Of a DNA stretch of 64,000 nucleotides, positions 19,830 to 32,064 are shown one piece after another (position 1 is the first letter of the stretch; each line of letters starts with the position of its first letter). Under the pieces are notes generated by a model, which worked only from the letters and a program-made list of their open reading frames with translations, was not told where the DNA came from and did no database searches. The position numbers were made by a program, and so were the translations under genes. The stretch is from Adiantum capillus-veneris (Eukaryota; Streptophyta; Polypodiopsida; Polypodiales; Pteridaceae), in assembly GCA_014529385.2 (NCBI GenBank), contig CM043954.1, forward strand, positions 8,641,306 through 8,705,305. Reading direction: 5' to 3'.

Positions 19830-21844
19830 AGTGCCAGAGATGGTATGGTCAGGCAAAATGCCCTCATACAAACATCTCAGAGTCTTTGGCTATGAGGCAT
19901 ATACTCACGTTCCAAAGGAATTTAGGAACAAACTTGAGCCAAAGAGTAGAAAGTGCATCTTTCTAGGCTATGGTAATTCTAGTGAGATGGGGTACAGACT
20001 TTGGGATCCCGAATCCAGAAAGGTTGTCCGCAGCAATGATGTTCACTTTAATGAATCCAAATATCATTCTAAACCAGAGAGGGTTGAGGAGATCAGAAGA
20101 GTTGTCTTCCAAGAAGATGGACCTGCACGTGCAAGACAAAATGTCAGGGCTCAAGAGGAGCAAGGACATGATAGAGTGGAACCACAGGTTGTGGCTGAGC
20201 CTGAGCCACCTATTGTGCGTAGATCTGGACGTGTCACGCGACCTCCTGATAGGTTTGTTCCATCTATGAATTATTTCATGTTGACTGATTGCAATGAGCC
20301 TTCATGTTACAAGGAAGTAGTGCAAATGAAGGACTCCGGTAATTGGAAATTGGCCATGCAGTCAGAGATGACAGCTCTGCATAAAAACCAGACATGGAAG
20401 CTAGTTAAATTACCATGGGGCAAAAAGGCTCTACCCTGTAAATGGGTTTACAGGTATAAGATCACCGCTCATGATAGTCAGCCAAAGTACAAAGCAAGGC
20501 TTGTTGCCAAGGGCTTTAAGCAAGAACAAGGCATTGACTTTGATGAAGTCTTCTCTCCGATGGTCAAGATGACTACATTGAGATGCTTTCTTGCATTGGT
20601 TGCCATATTAGATTTGGTGTTGCACCAAATGGATGTCAAGACAGTATTCTTGCATGGTGATTTAGATGTGGAAATTTACATGCAGCAGCCAGTTTGTTGA
20701 GAAAGGCAAGGAAGATTGGGTATGCCAGTTGTTAAAGAGTCTTTATGGCTTAAAACAATCACCGAGGGCATGGTACCATAAATTCCACAAGTTTATGCTT
20801 TCTCAAGGCTACAAACGTAGTGAGTTCGATTACTGTCTATATACAAAGAAGGCTAAGGATGGCAGTTGGCTGATCCTTATTTTGTATGTGGATGACATGT
20901 TGATTGCTGGCAAGCACTTGGAAGAGATTTCAGCTTTGAAGTCAAAGATGGCAAAATCGTTTGACATGAAAGACATGGGTGAGGCAAGTCATATACTTGG
21001 TATGCGCATTGAGAGAGACAGATCAAAGAAGTTGATTTGGTTATCTCAAACAGAGTATATTGACAAGGTTTTGCAACGTTATAATATGGAGAAGGGAAAG
21101 GCATTGAGTGTTCCATTGCCACCATATGTGAAACTTAGCAAACAAGATTGTCCTGTGTCTGAGGAAGAACAGGCTGAAATGGATAAGATTCCATATGCGT
21201 CTGCAGTGGGTAGTTTGATGTATGCAATGATTGCTACTTGCCCAGACATTGCATTTGCAGTGGGAGTAGTAAGTCGATACATGTCAAACCCAGGCAAGAA
21301 ACATTGGGAGGCAGTGAAAGGAATATTGAGATACCTGAAAGATACAAAGAGTATGCGTATATGCTATGGGAGTCAGGAGCTAAGTGTAAAGGGTTTTACA
21401 GACTCAGATTATGCAGGTGACTTAGACAACCAAAGGTCTACGTCAGGGTATGTCTTTACATTGGCTGGTGGAGCAGTATCATGGCATTCTAGATTACAAG
21501 ATTGTGTTACTCAGTTTACTACAGAGGCTGAATATGTTGCAGCATCAGAGGCATGCAAAGAATAAATTTGGCTTAATCGACTAGTAACAGATTTGGAAAT
21601 CAAAGAAGAGATGCCTGTGTTATATTGTGATAGTCAAAGTGCTATACAATTGGCCCGCAATCCAGTTTATCACTCAAAGACAAAGCATGTGGATGTGAAG
21701 TATCATTTCATCAGGGAAATGCTCGAGGATAAGCAACTTCAGCTTGTCAAAGTTCACACCATAAAAAATCCTGTTGATCTACTTACAAAAGGACTTCCCT
21801 CAGAGAGCTTTGCGCATTTTTGCAAGCAGTTAGGTGTAGGGTAG
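19830..21844 (+). pseudogene. Copia 2 integrase C-terminus, RT and RNase H
   Basis: Continuation of the copia 2 frame after copia 3. 19831-20700 encodes the integrase C-terminal region (KHLRVFGYEAYTHVPKEFRN) and the first half of reverse transcriptase up to HGDLDVEIYMQQP. A deletion of a few bases near 20692 shifts the frame. 20666-21565 continues with VCQLLKSLYGLKQSPRAWY, catalytic ILYVDDMLIA, and RNase H (FTDSDYAGDLDNQRSTSGY, TTEAEYVAASEACKE). A TAA at 21563-21565 interrupts it. 21593-21844 carries the last part (LYCDSQSAIQLARNP to CKQLGVG). The element therefore has at least one frameshift and one nonsense mutation in addition to its deletion. Confidence 0.9.
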
Positions 21845-21933
21845 TACATCACTTCTCTACATCTCTTGTATATTAGCTTGTATAGTAGCTTCTCTCACAC
21901 TTAAAGTACCACATTGGACTTTAAGTGGGAGGT

Positions 21934-22125
21934 TGTTGGGGTATAAAGCCCAATGTGGTCGCCCAGGTAAGTGGGCGGGCCGCCAGGTATGTCCACATAT
22001 TCTTTTGTAAAAACCTAATAAGAACTCACTATGCTCTACACATTACAGTAGAGCGAGTTCACCATATCGTCGTGCTCTTCTTCACGCACTCGCTCTTGCG
22101 TCGCACTTCCGCTCGTACTCCTTCA
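21934..22125 (+). repeat. Copia 2 3' LTR (192 bp)
   Basis: Same length as the 5' LTR with about six or seven substitutions, preceded by the polypurine tract TTTAAGTGGGAGG (about 21920-21932). Confidence 0.92.
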
Positions 22126-22257
22126 TTCTTGGTCCTCGATCTCTGGTGGGTCTTCAATAGTTGGTTCTTGAGGTGGCTCTCCTTTGTAAGGCGTTAGTAG
22201 GCTCACATGAAAAGCATTGTGTATGAGCCAATGACTGGGCAACTTGAGTTGATAGGC
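22126..22257 (-). pseudogene. Gypsy A pol fragment between copia 2 and gypsy B
   Basis: Matches 46431-46570 of gypsy C (the region linking integrase to the chromodomain, encoding HNAFHVSLLKPYKGEPPE-like residues). It shows that copia 2 and gypsy B inserted only about 130 bp apart in the same element. Confidence 0.8.
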
Positions 22258-24109
22258 TGTAATGGGAATGGCCTATGAACTTAGAGAATAGCGGAATTAA
22301 GAGAATTAGAGTGAGCAATTTTGAGAGCATAGAGGGTGAACTTAATTGGTAGTAGCAACTCTATCATAACACTTAATTAACTAGGCATGAACAATACTTT
22401 TACAAGAGAGAGAGTGTAGAGAATATGACAACAGTTGAGGACCGGATTTATGTGGAGCCGGTCCCCCCTCCAAAAGGCATTTGTATTATAGATTCTCTCA
22501 TTAAGAGAGACTTGGTAAAATACAATCTTTGTGTTCCTTGAGACCTCCTTGGCAATATGGAGATGGAAGGTTCACACACCAAGCTTTTGCATAATTTCAA
22601 CAATCAATCTTAGCTTGAAAACAATCAAGAACTTGTGAACATCATTAATCTTTGTGTCCCCTAAATCATTTGAGTGCATGAAGATGTATACTTTTATGCA
22701 TCAACTTGTGCTTAAAGTAATAATTAATCTACCTTGCAATACAATTAATCTACTTGAATTAAGTAATTAATCTACTTGCAATAAACCATTAGCCTTCTTG
22801 CAATAAGCATAACATGCACTTGTAGAAAGCATTAACTATCCAAAGCCTCAATCCCAAGACCTCAAACACCTTCAAAGGTGGAGAGAGCTAGCAGGGAATG
22901 AGGGTAGGGAAGAGGAAGAAGAAAAATTTCATAGGAGAAAGAATTAGTTCCTCACTTATCATACTCTTGTTGCTAGCATACATAATAGCATAGTAATGGA
23001 GAAGAAGAAGATGGCAAGCTTAAGCATTGAAGCATAGCTCTTGGTTGGATTTGCATTCCATAGCCAAGAGAGTTGGTGTAGGCTCTCAACTTCTCAAGGA
23101 GCTTCGAGAAGGAGATGGAGCTCTTGCACTTTGCATAGCACACCATGAGAGTGTTTGTGAGTGTGTGTGGGTGAGTATACCCCCTAAGCAACCCCCTAGC
23201 TTGCTTGGGTCGACCCCCCCTTGTAGCTCATGCTTTAAGCTCATTGGACCCCTCCAGGCCTAGCCAATCACAAGCAGGAGCCATTATAAGCAACAGGGGT
23301 AGCCTTGGGACAAGTGTCCCCCTTTCCCCTTTGAGAGAGAGGACTTGATAAATGAAAAATCAATTAATTAAATATCCTAAATTATCATTGGACCCCTTGG
23401 GTGGCCAACGAATAGGCTTCAGGCACACCATGAGGGCAACATGAGGAGGAACTTGACAAGTGTTCCTTGCTGCCACTTCAAGCTGGGGTTTCCCTTGTGT
23501 GTGTGTGTGTGTGTGTGTTCTCTCTCATCCCCCACCTTGTAGGCTCGCCCCCCTCCTTGTAGGGATCTTTTTGAATTTGGATGAGCAAGCCCCTTAGTCA
23601 TCAAGCATGACAAAGCACTTGAACTAGGGGGTGTTCCCACAAGCATCTCAGGCAAGCATCTCAAGGCACCTCAAGCACCTTAATTATGTAGCAAGTCAAG
23701 CACCTCAAGCATGGATCCAGTCAAGCACCTCAAGCATCTTAATCAAGCACCTCAAGCATGTCAAGCACCTCAAGCACGACAAGCACCTCAAGTAGGACAA
23801 GCACCTCGAGCTTAGGCCGGGTTCCCACCTCAAGCTCAGGCCTAGCTTGCCTAAGGTCAAAGGACTTTTACACACATTATTGGAGGTCTTCAATGAAGCT
23901 AACCCTAAGGTCTTATGCTCCATTGGTTAGCCTTGCTCTTTTATAGACCATCTCTCATTTGGGCCCCTTAACCATTGGCCCCGTGTTGAGATAGATCTAT
24001 AAGCACATGTCTATATCTTAACCCTTGTTCCCGTGTATTCTCCCACATTAAGTGATCAGTTTAATATGAGAAAATCATTTGGGTTGGATAGATATTAATT
24101 TTTATGAAA
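22258..24109 (-). repeat. Gypsy B 3' LTR
   Basis: Starts TGTAATGGGAATGGCC and ends TTATGAAA (TTATGACA in the other copy). It contains a TG microsatellite near 23497-23518 and a TCAAGCACC-type minisatellite at about 23640-23815. It shares short blocks (GGACCGGATTT...GGAGCCGGTCCCCCC) with the gypsy A and C LTRs. Confidence 0.9.
23640..23815. repeat. Minisatellite with TCAAGCACC core
   Basis: Repeated units of about 9-19 bp with the core TCAAGCACC, present again in the other LTR at about 28930-29100 with a different number of units. Confidence 0.8.
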
Positions 24110-24123
24110 TTACCTCTCTCTTG
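24110..24123 (-). other. Gypsy B polypurine tract
   Basis: Reads AAGAGAGAGGTAA on the minus strand directly beside the 3' LTR, followed at 24127-24148 by the conserved CATAGTCG-TCCT-CGACTATG hairpin. Confidence 0.75.
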
Positions 24124-24599
24124 AAATCATAGTCGTCCTCGACTATGAGGTAGAGATGGTAAAGTCTCACCCATTAGTCCATTGGTCTTAGCGGGTAAAG
24201 GATCAATTTTTACCCTACGACATCATTCCAGAGTGGATGACTAATCCACTTGGTGCTTGAGAGACATTGTCTGCCGCAAGCATGTATGCTCTTTTTAGTC
24301 CATATCATACTTCCAAAGTAGAGTGACAAGGTCTACTTGGTGTTTGGGAGACGTAGTCACCACAAACATGATCCTAAGTATGCATACTTTAAAATTTGTG
24401 CACAAAACATAAAAAGAGAGTCTTATAAGACAAAAACATTGATCATTTAAAATGCATTTCTTTTACATTTGCTTACTCTTTTGTGTCATTGTAAGAATCA
24501 TTAACAAGGTTCATATTATCCTTAAGCCATGTTCTTTGCATGCATTTAGCATCTTTGAAAGGATAATTAAATAAGATATTGTCAGTAATCTTACCATTT

Positions 24600-25700
24600 C
24601 TTAATACCTTGTCTTCTTGTTAAAGGATGAGCTTGGGTTGGAGCTCCTCTGCTTCATCCTCGATCTGTGGCGGGTCTTCATTTGTGTGTAATTTGCCTTA
24701 GATGAGCCTTGGGAAATTTTAGTAAGACCCAACTTTTTTTTTTCTTCTTCTTCTTCTTCTTTTAAAAAAAAAAAAGGATAAGGCTCTTTTGTGCCTAACG
24801 GCAGGAGCCTCTTTTGCCTAGCTAATAAATGGATATAGCCTGTTTAATCTTGTAAAAAGATTCGTTTTGATCTCGGCTATACTCCTTTGCAATGAAGATC
24901 TTCCCAGGTATCTTAAGCTACAAGGGACTTTTGGATCTTCCGTCTTTAGCCTCGAAAGGTAGTTTCTCCTTAGAAGTATGTTCACGTTATTAGAGACATA
25001 CTGTTGTTAAGATAAGTACTTCTCTCATTTTGAGCATTGATCTACTTCGAATCACAGGCTTTTAGTAGATCAAGGATCATTAGTTTTGTAACTTTGCTTT
25101 TGGCCATCCGTTGGAATAGTAGGTCGACATAAGAGGATTACTCTAATTCTGATAGAGACTCTATCAAAAATTAGTGGTCATAGTAGGATTTCTATTCGAC
25201 ACAATTGGATGTTGGCAAGCCATGGTCCTTTTTTCATACTTCATCTTTTGGTATACCATACATTTTGAAACATTCTCTTGTATGTTATTGTTTCTTGGTA
25301 AGCCAATACAAGTATGATTTTACTCCTAGCAGAGTAAATTCGAATTCCTCTTTGCCCCGCATATGGAAGGAGCATGGGAAGTAAGGAAGATATAGCCTAT
25401 TGAGGTATGGAAGATAACCATCCTTTTACGTGAGTGGTTCTTTTTCTTCCATTTGTAAGGCTATTATCATATCCCTAAAGCCTGGGTTAGAAGCATATTT
25501 AACTATCATAAAACATAGCTCATTGTAAGTTGCTATTGATATCCTATCTACCCTTGGCCATTGGGAAAGTGCATCGGCTACATGATTGTGCTTGCCAGCA
25601 ATGTGAGCAATGTAGAATTTAAATTGCAAAAAGAAATTTTCCCACCTCATTTGATTGTCCGAGAGCTTGGTTTGTATCATGAATGGAGTCCGCAAGAAGT
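24600..25700 (-). pseudogene. Gypsy B RNase H end and integrase remnant
   Basis: 25426-25695 encodes the end of the RNase H/connection region (IQTKLSDNQMRWENFFLQFK, HIAGKHNHVADALSQWPRVD) and the start of the integrase. Further integrase pieces between 24700 and 25425 are recognisable only by alignment with gypsy C (for example the block corresponding to KAYVTEVDQRSQW), with many stops and deletions, plus an A-rich/TTC-rich insertion near 24730-24780. The chromodomain-encoding end lies near 24500-24640. Non-functional. Confidence 0.75.
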
Positions 25701-25795
25701 ACTTCCATGTGTCTAGAGCATTTAAAACAGCTCATAGGTCCTTTTGTATATGACCAACATTCGCTCATTGGAGTTGAGTCTTTGAATCTTGTATG

Positions 25796-27130
25796 CTATG
25801 GTATTCCCTTCTTACCTTTATAGACTCCTTTCTCCTTAGCTTTGTTATCGGTGTTGCTAGAGTTGCCTTTGGAGGAAGTTTGAGCATTATTCCTCCCTCT
25901 AGGCTCATTTTGATCCTTCACTTCCATGGATTTAGAGTTTCTCTTAACCCCTTGTTGGGAATCGATTTGAGAGGCGACCATAGTATGGTGTAGGACCGCC
26001 GATATGGTATTAGGCCTTTGTGAGTTAATATACTCGGCCTTCTCTTCAAAAATACCCGCACATAATTGTTGCTCTTGCTCCCCAAAATCTATCTTTTTGT
26101 AGATAGTGGCTTTGAGAAATAAATCCCAAAACTTATCTACATACTTTTGGATAGACTCGTAGGGAGAGAGTTTCAAGTTTTGCCATTCTGTGAGGACATT
26201 ATCTTGAGCGTTGCTTGCCAGAAACTGTTTTATGATGGAGGCTCTTAAAGCCTTCCATGTCTTTGGAGCTTTTCTTTGGGTTCGTTGGCTATCCCACCAT
26301 TGTTGAGCGGAACTTTTGTAATGCATAGATACTTGACGCAGTTTAGAGGACTCTGTGAAGCCCTCATCACCAAAGGCCGCATCAAGCTGCTGGATGAAGG
26401 CCAAGACCTTGTCCATAGCACCAAAGGTGCCAGCATAGGCAAGGAAAGTGGTGTTCTTCCCTCCCTCTTTGAACTTCTTTAGCTTCTTGGACCTTCTCCA
26501 TACCGGATAGAACTTGCGATGGCCTTTCCTCTAGGGCTCTTTGAGAGAAGAGCCGCTACCTTCATTGGAATATGAGGAAGTTGATGAAGATGGAGAAGAG
26601 GGTGACCTCTTTCTCTCCTTTTCCTTTATTTGGTACCTCTCTTCCCTTTTGTGATAACGAGGAGGAGGACTTTGCAGTGATCTTTCCCCCTTGGGGGAAG
26701 TTGGAGATCGTTGAGGCTGCCGTCTTCTTGGAGCCATATCTTTGGAAGTATTGGAAGACTCACTTCCTTCTCCTCCTCTTGGTGAAGGCTCTAAAGTAGA
26801 GACTTTGTCTTTCTTCTTGGATGGAGGTAAGCCCGCTAGTAAACATTTAAGTGCTTCGTATGGGTTCTCCCCTTCTCTCACCGTAGAGATCCCTCTCTTG
26901 GAAATCTCATGAAGAGACTTCTCAGGTGCTCTCTCTTTTGGGGGAGTTTGGAGAATCCCATAACTATGAAGTTGTTGGAAAACTTTGCCTTGTAGGAATG
27001 GGTTTGCCATAGCTTGTTGCAGCTTAGAAATAAGACATTTGAAATGCATGGGAGCATCATCATTAGCACTTTCATGTGCAAAATCAAAGTTATCAATGTT
27101 CATTCTACTTTCTTGATTATTGTCAGCCAT
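25796..27130 (-). pseudogene. Gypsy B gag, frameshifted
   Basis: The start is the ATG of MADNNQESRMNIDNFDFAHE near 27130, homologous to the gag start of gypsy C. An N-terminal part of about 200 residues with an Arg/Ser/Pro-rich, SR-like tail ends at 26531. After a frameshift, the retrotransposon gag domain continues at 26416-25796 (VLAFIQQLDAAFGDEGFTES, QWWDSQRTQRKAPKTWKALR, FWDLFLKATIYKKIDFGEQE). It ends at KGKKGIP, just before where the CCHC knuckle should be. The zinc knuckle, protease and RT are deleted here, and RNase H sequence follows within 100 bp. Confidence 0.85.
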
Positions 27131-27531
27131 GTTAACAGAATTTATGTATGTACTTAGTGTATGCTTTGGCAATTCAAAACCTTAGTTGCCACTCCTCTTA
27201 GCCTTTGAAAATGGGCTCTTAAGTATCTACACCCACGGCTCAAAGTGGTTAATTATAGAGAGTAGAGGAGTAGGTCTAACATAGCAGAATTGCCAAGGGC
27301 TAGCTCCTTTCGGACTTCTTATGGCTCAATAATGATAAAGCCGTAGGCAAGTCTAAAAAGACTCCATTATTAATTCCAAAGCTCCCGAGGTGTGCACCAT
27401 CCCCCACATAGTGGCCTTAACAAAACCGATATTAGATCCCAGTTCCACTTACCCTATTATAATTAACAACATCAACCATTTATAGGCTACTTAAGGACCC
27501 CTCTTCTTAAGCAAGAAAAGAGAAACCAAAT

Positions 27532-27543
27532 GCTCTAATACCA
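27532..27543 (-). other. Primer-binding site of gypsy B, one mismatch
   Basis: The complement reads TGGTATTAGAGC; the usual site is TGGTATCAGAGC. It is one base from the 5' LTR. Confidence 0.8.
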
Positions 27544-27544
27544 A

Positions 27545-29399
27545 TGTAATGGAAATGGCCTATGAACTTAGAGAATAGCGGAATTAAGAGAATTAGAGTG
27601 AGCAATTTTGAGAGCATAGAGGGTGAACTTAATTGGTAGTAGCAACTCTATCATAACACTTAATTAACTAGGCATGAACAATACTTTTACAAGAGAGAGA
27701 GTGTAGAGAATATGACAACAGTTGAGGACCGGATTTATGTGGAGCCGGTCCCCCCTCCAAAAGGCATTTGTATTATAGATTCTCTCATTAAGAGAGACTT
27801 GGTACAATACAATCTTTGTGTTCCTTGAGACCTCCTTGGCAATATGGAGATGGAAGGTTCACACACCAAGATTTTGCATAATTTCAACAATCAATCTTAG
27901 CTTGAAAACAATCAAGAACTTGTGAACATCATTAATCTTTGTGTCCCCTAAATCATTTGAGTGCATGAAGATGTATACTTTTATGCATCAACTTGTGCTT
28001 AAAGTAATAATTAATCTACCTTGAAATACAATTAATCTACTTGCATTAAGTAATTAATCTACTTGCAATAAACCATTAGCCTTCTTGCAATAAGCATAAT
28101 ATGCACTTGTAGAAAGCATTAACTATCCAAAGCCTCAATCCCAAGACCTCAAACACCTTCGAAGGTGGAGAGAGCTAGCAGGGAATGAGGGTAGGGAAGA
28201 GGAAGAAGAAAAATTTCATAGGAGAAAGAATTAGTTCCTCACTTATCATCCTCTTGTTGCTAGCATACATAATAGCATAGTAATGGAGAAGAAGAAGATG
28301 GCAAGCTTAAGCATTGAAGCATAGCTCTTGGTTGGATTTGCATTCCATAGCCAAGAGAGTTGGTGTAGGCTCTCAACTTCTCAAGGAGCTTCGAGAAGGA
28401 GATGGAGCTCTTGCACTTTGCATAGCACACCATGAGAGTGTTTGTGAGTGTGTGTGGGTGAGTATACCCCCTAAGCAACCCCCTAGCTTTCTTGGGTCGA
28501 CCCCCCCTTGTAGCTCATGCTTGAAGCTCATTGGACCCCTCCAGGCCTAGCCAATCACAAGCAGAAGCCATTACAAGCAACATGGGTAGCCTTGGGACAA
28601 GTGTCCCCCTTTCCCCTTTGAGAGAGAGGACTTGATAAATGCAAAATCAATTAATTAAATATTCTAAATTATCATTTGACCCCTTGGGTGGCCAACCAAT
28701 AGGCTTCAGGCACACCATGAGGGAAACATGAGGAGGAACTTGACAAGTGTTCCTTGCTGCCTCTTCAAGCTGGGGTTTCCCTTGTGTGTGTGTGTGTGTT
28801 CTCTCTCATCCCCCCCCTTGTAGGCTTGCCCCCCTCCTTGTAGGGATCTTTTTGACTTTGGATGAGAAAGCCCCTTAGTCTTCAAGCATGACAAAGCACT
28901 TGAACTAGGGGGTGTTCCCACAAGCATCTCAGGCAAGCATCTCAAGGCACCTCGAGCACCTTAATCATGTAGCAAGTCAAGAACCTCAAGCATGGATCCA
29001 GTCAAGCACCTCAAGCATCTTAATCAAGCACCTCAAGCACCTCAAGCATGTCAAGCACCTCAAGCACGACAAGCACCTCAAGCAGGACAAGCACCTCGAG
29101 CTTAGGCCGGGTTCCCACCTAAAGCTCAACCCTAGCTTGCCTAAGGTCAAAGGACTTTTACACACATTATTGGAGGTCTTCAATGAAGCTAACCCTAAGG
29201 TTTTATGCTCCATTGGTTAGCCTTGATCTTTGATAGACCATCTCTCATTTGGGCCCCTTAACCATTGGCCCCGTGTTGAGATAGATCTATAAGCACATGT
29301 GTATATCTTAACCCTTGTTCCCGTGTATTCTCCCACATTAAGTGATCAGTTTAATATGAGAAAATCATTTGGGTTGGATAGATATTAATTTTTATGACA
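27545..29399 (-). repeat. Gypsy B 5' LTR
   Basis: 1855 bp, ending TTATGACA at 29399. It is about 97% identical by eye to the 3' LTR and differs also in TG-repeat length (near 28785-28800). Confidence 0.9.
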
Positions 29400-29404
29400 T
29401 AGGC

Positions 29405-30143
29405 CATCTCATTGATTGGTCTAAGAATCTAGAAGGGACCATAGTACCTTTTTGCTAACATTTTCTTTAAAGACTTGGGCTCTTTTGTGCTTATCACAAC
29501 AGCCTTTTGCCTTTGCTGTGAGATAGAGATAGCATCCTTAATATTTTGAAAGATTCTTGTAGGTCTTGGCTATACTCATCTGCAGTGAAGATCTTCCCGT
29601 GTACTTTAAGTAAGTAGCAGGGGACTTTTGGATCTTATCTCAATTACCTCGAAAGGTACCTTTCCCGTGGAGGTATGTACAATATTATTGTAGGCATACT
29701 CCACTAAGGGTAAGTACTTCTCCCATTGGGACCTTTGATCTACTTTCGTTACGTAGGCTTTTTGTTAGGTTAGCTATTTCACTTTGGCCATCCGTTTGTG
29801 GGTGATAGGACAAAGAGACTTTTAGCCTTGTGCCTAAATTCTTAAAGAGACCCTTCCAGAAATTACTGCAGAACACATTTAGAAACATACTCTTGTATGT
29901 TTTCTTTCATGGGGCAGGCCAATAGAAATATGTTTCAATCCCTTTTAGGGTAGACTCAATCCCTCTATGCCCCGCATAAGGAGGAGCATGAGATTCATAC
30001 ATTACTTTCTCACGTAGTGAGCTAGTAATGCATAGTCTATTGCCATAGAGAAGATAACCATCTTGTAAAGTAAATACGGTTCCTATTTCTTCTCTAGTGC
30101 AAGGGCTGAAATTACATCTCTAAAATCAGGATCAATAGCGTAC
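29405..30143 (-). pseudogene. Gypsy A integrase remnant
   Basis: Resumes gypsy A pol where gypsy B interrupted it and aligns with 46575-47600 of gypsy C. 29685-29888 still reads SNFWKGLFKNLGTRLKVSL and YHPQTDGQSEIANL, the last third of the integrase core including the catalytic Glu (SEIAN). The block holding the central catalytic Asp and most of the N-terminal core is deleted. Stops and frameshifts are frequent. Confidence 0.8.
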
Positions 30144-32043
30144 TCATCTATCATAGAAGATAGACCATTGTGAGTTGCTATGGAAACCACATTCACTCTC
30201 GGCCATCTTGAGAGTGCATCGGCCTACTTGATTATGCTTGCCAGCAATGTGTGCAATATGAAAATGAAATTGCAAAAGGAAATTTTGCCACCTCATTTGT
30301 TTGTCAGAGAGCTTGGTCTGCGTCATGAAGTACTTAAGGCTTTGATGATCTGTTCAAATATGCCTAGAGCTTGCTGAACAGGGTCGAGTCTTTGAATTTC
30401 ATAGGCTATGGCGTGCCCTTCTTGGAGCAAAACAACTCCAAGGCAATCATGACAACCGTCACAATGGACCTCAAATGTCTTTGAGAGATCCTCCAGTGTA
30501 AGCACAATTTAAGAGATAAGCTTTCCTTTAAGCTTTTTGAAAGCATTGTTCTCCTTGGTAGACCATGTATACCTGACGTTTTTCTTTGTTAGGTCATGTA
30601 ATGGTCCTACGATTTGTGAGAACTTTTCTATGAAGCATCTATAGTATGCACACATACCTATAAAGCTTCTTAGCTCATGCGAATTCCCTAGATTAGGCCA
30701 TCCTTTTATTACCTCTAGCTTTGATGGATCCATTTGGATGTCATCTTGAGAGATAATGTGACCTAAATACTGAATCTCTTGTAAGAAAAAATCACTTTTC
30801 TTTCAATTAATATAAAGTTTATTCTCTCGTAAGACTTGAAATATTACCTGGAGGTGTTGCTTGTGTTCGTCTAGTGAATTAGAGTAGATGATTATATCAT
30901 CAAAGAAAACTCCAGTAAAGGTTCAGTGAGGCCTGAATAGCTTCTCCATCAAGCAGTTGAATGTGGCTGGTACATTGGTCAAGCCAAAATCCATGACAAT
31001 GTATTCGTAATAAAGACCAAACGTAGTGTGAAATGCGGTCTTTACAATGTCTTGATCAACTATCCTTATTTGATGGTAGCCACCTTTTAGGTCAACCCTG
31101 CTGAAGTAGGTTGACCCTTGCAGCTTATCAAATAGGTCTTCTACCCGTGGAACGGGAAGCCTATTTTTGATAGTGATCCTATTTAGTGCTCTATATCCGA
31201 CACACATACGATATGTGTTGTCTTTATTTTGCACTAATAACACGGGTGAACAAATGGAGACGAGCTAGGCCTAACTATGCCCTTCTCAACTAAATCATGC
31301 ACTTGCCACATAATGTCCTCTTGTTGAGCTTGAGAAACTCTATAAGGAGCTTTATTAGGCGGTGAACTTCCTGGAAGAAGTTCAATTGCATGGTCATCAT
31401 TGCCTCGTTTAGGAGGTAGTTCACAAGGGATGTCATCAATAAAAATATCTTGAAATTCCTTGAGAAAATTGGATAACTCTGATTCCTTGTGAATATTTAT
31501 ATTTTCTTTTGCTAAAGCATTAGGTTCATTTTGAGAATCTTTAACAAAAATCATGTACACAGAAATAGAGCTCTTTATTGAATTATTGAAAGATTGTGCA
31601 TGTACAATGGGTATGGTGTTACCCATTTGCTTGGCATCTATGTACATATCTTTTTTCCTAATCTTAAAGGAGATTTTCCTTTCAAGGAATTTAACATTGG
31701 CAACCATGCAATCAAACCATGGCTCCCCTAGGATTACATCCTCATGCTTGAGAGGAGGGATAAAGAAGTCATCTTTGTCCACATAGCTTTCGACATGGAG
31801 CCTCAATTTCATAATTAAGGGAGTGACTGAAGCTTCTTGCCCCTTGAAAGCACCATCGGCGGGTAGGACATCTCCCATCTCATAGGCTTGGATGCCTAGC
31901 TTGGTGTCCAACTCTGTGGATATGAAATTGTGAGTAGAACCAGGGTCAAAGAGAATAAAAGCATCATGTTCTCTTACCTTTCCCCAAGCATGGCATAGAG
32001 GAGATCCTTTGTGGTGAGCATCCTCTTCTTGGATTTCAACCAA
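30144..32043 (-). pseudogene. Gypsy A protease, reverse transcriptase and RNase H
   Basis: Pieces in several frames. 31234-32043 holds the protease (LFDPGSTHNFISTELDTKLG) and the linker to RT (VRPSSSPF). 30923-31243 holds the RT fingers and palm (YRALNRITIKNRLPVPRVED, LFDKLQGSTYFSRVDLKGGY, FGLTNVPATFNCLMEK). 30509-30733 and 30323-30505 hold the RT end and RNase H (EVHCDGCHDCLGVVLLQEG). 30144-30326 carries MRWQNFLLQFHFHIAHIAGK. The FFDDIVIYS region sits between frames near 30890. Each domain is recognisable, but at least four frame breaks make it inactive. Confidence 0.88.
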
Positions 32044-32064
32044 GGTAGCTCTAGGAGGTTCATT

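Larger units (their letters stand above)
13014..22125 (+). mobile_element. Copia 2: deletion derivative carrying copia 3
   Basis: A copia element with short 192-bp LTRs (13014-13205, 21934-22125) and the perfect duplication TTCTT (13009-13013, 22126-22130), inserted in gypsy A pol. Gag, protease and the first part of integrase are deleted, so the leader joins directly to the integrase core at about 13800. The pol region is then split by copia 3 (14269-19824). Without copia 3 the element would be about 3.55 kb. LTRs differ at about six or seven of 192 positions by eye. Confidence 0.9.
22258..29399 (-). mobile_element. Gypsy B: internally deleted Ty3/gypsy element
   Basis: A 7142-bp minus-strand element with LTRs of 1852 bp (22258-24109) and 1855 bp (27545-29399) and the perfect duplication TAGGC (22253-22257, 29400-29404), inserted in gypsy A pol. 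The interior is only 3.4 kb: gag is followed directly by the end of RNase H, so protease and almost all of reverse transcriptase are missing. The two LTRs look about 97% identical, so it inserted fairly recently, either while still complete or helped in trans. Confidence 0.9.
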
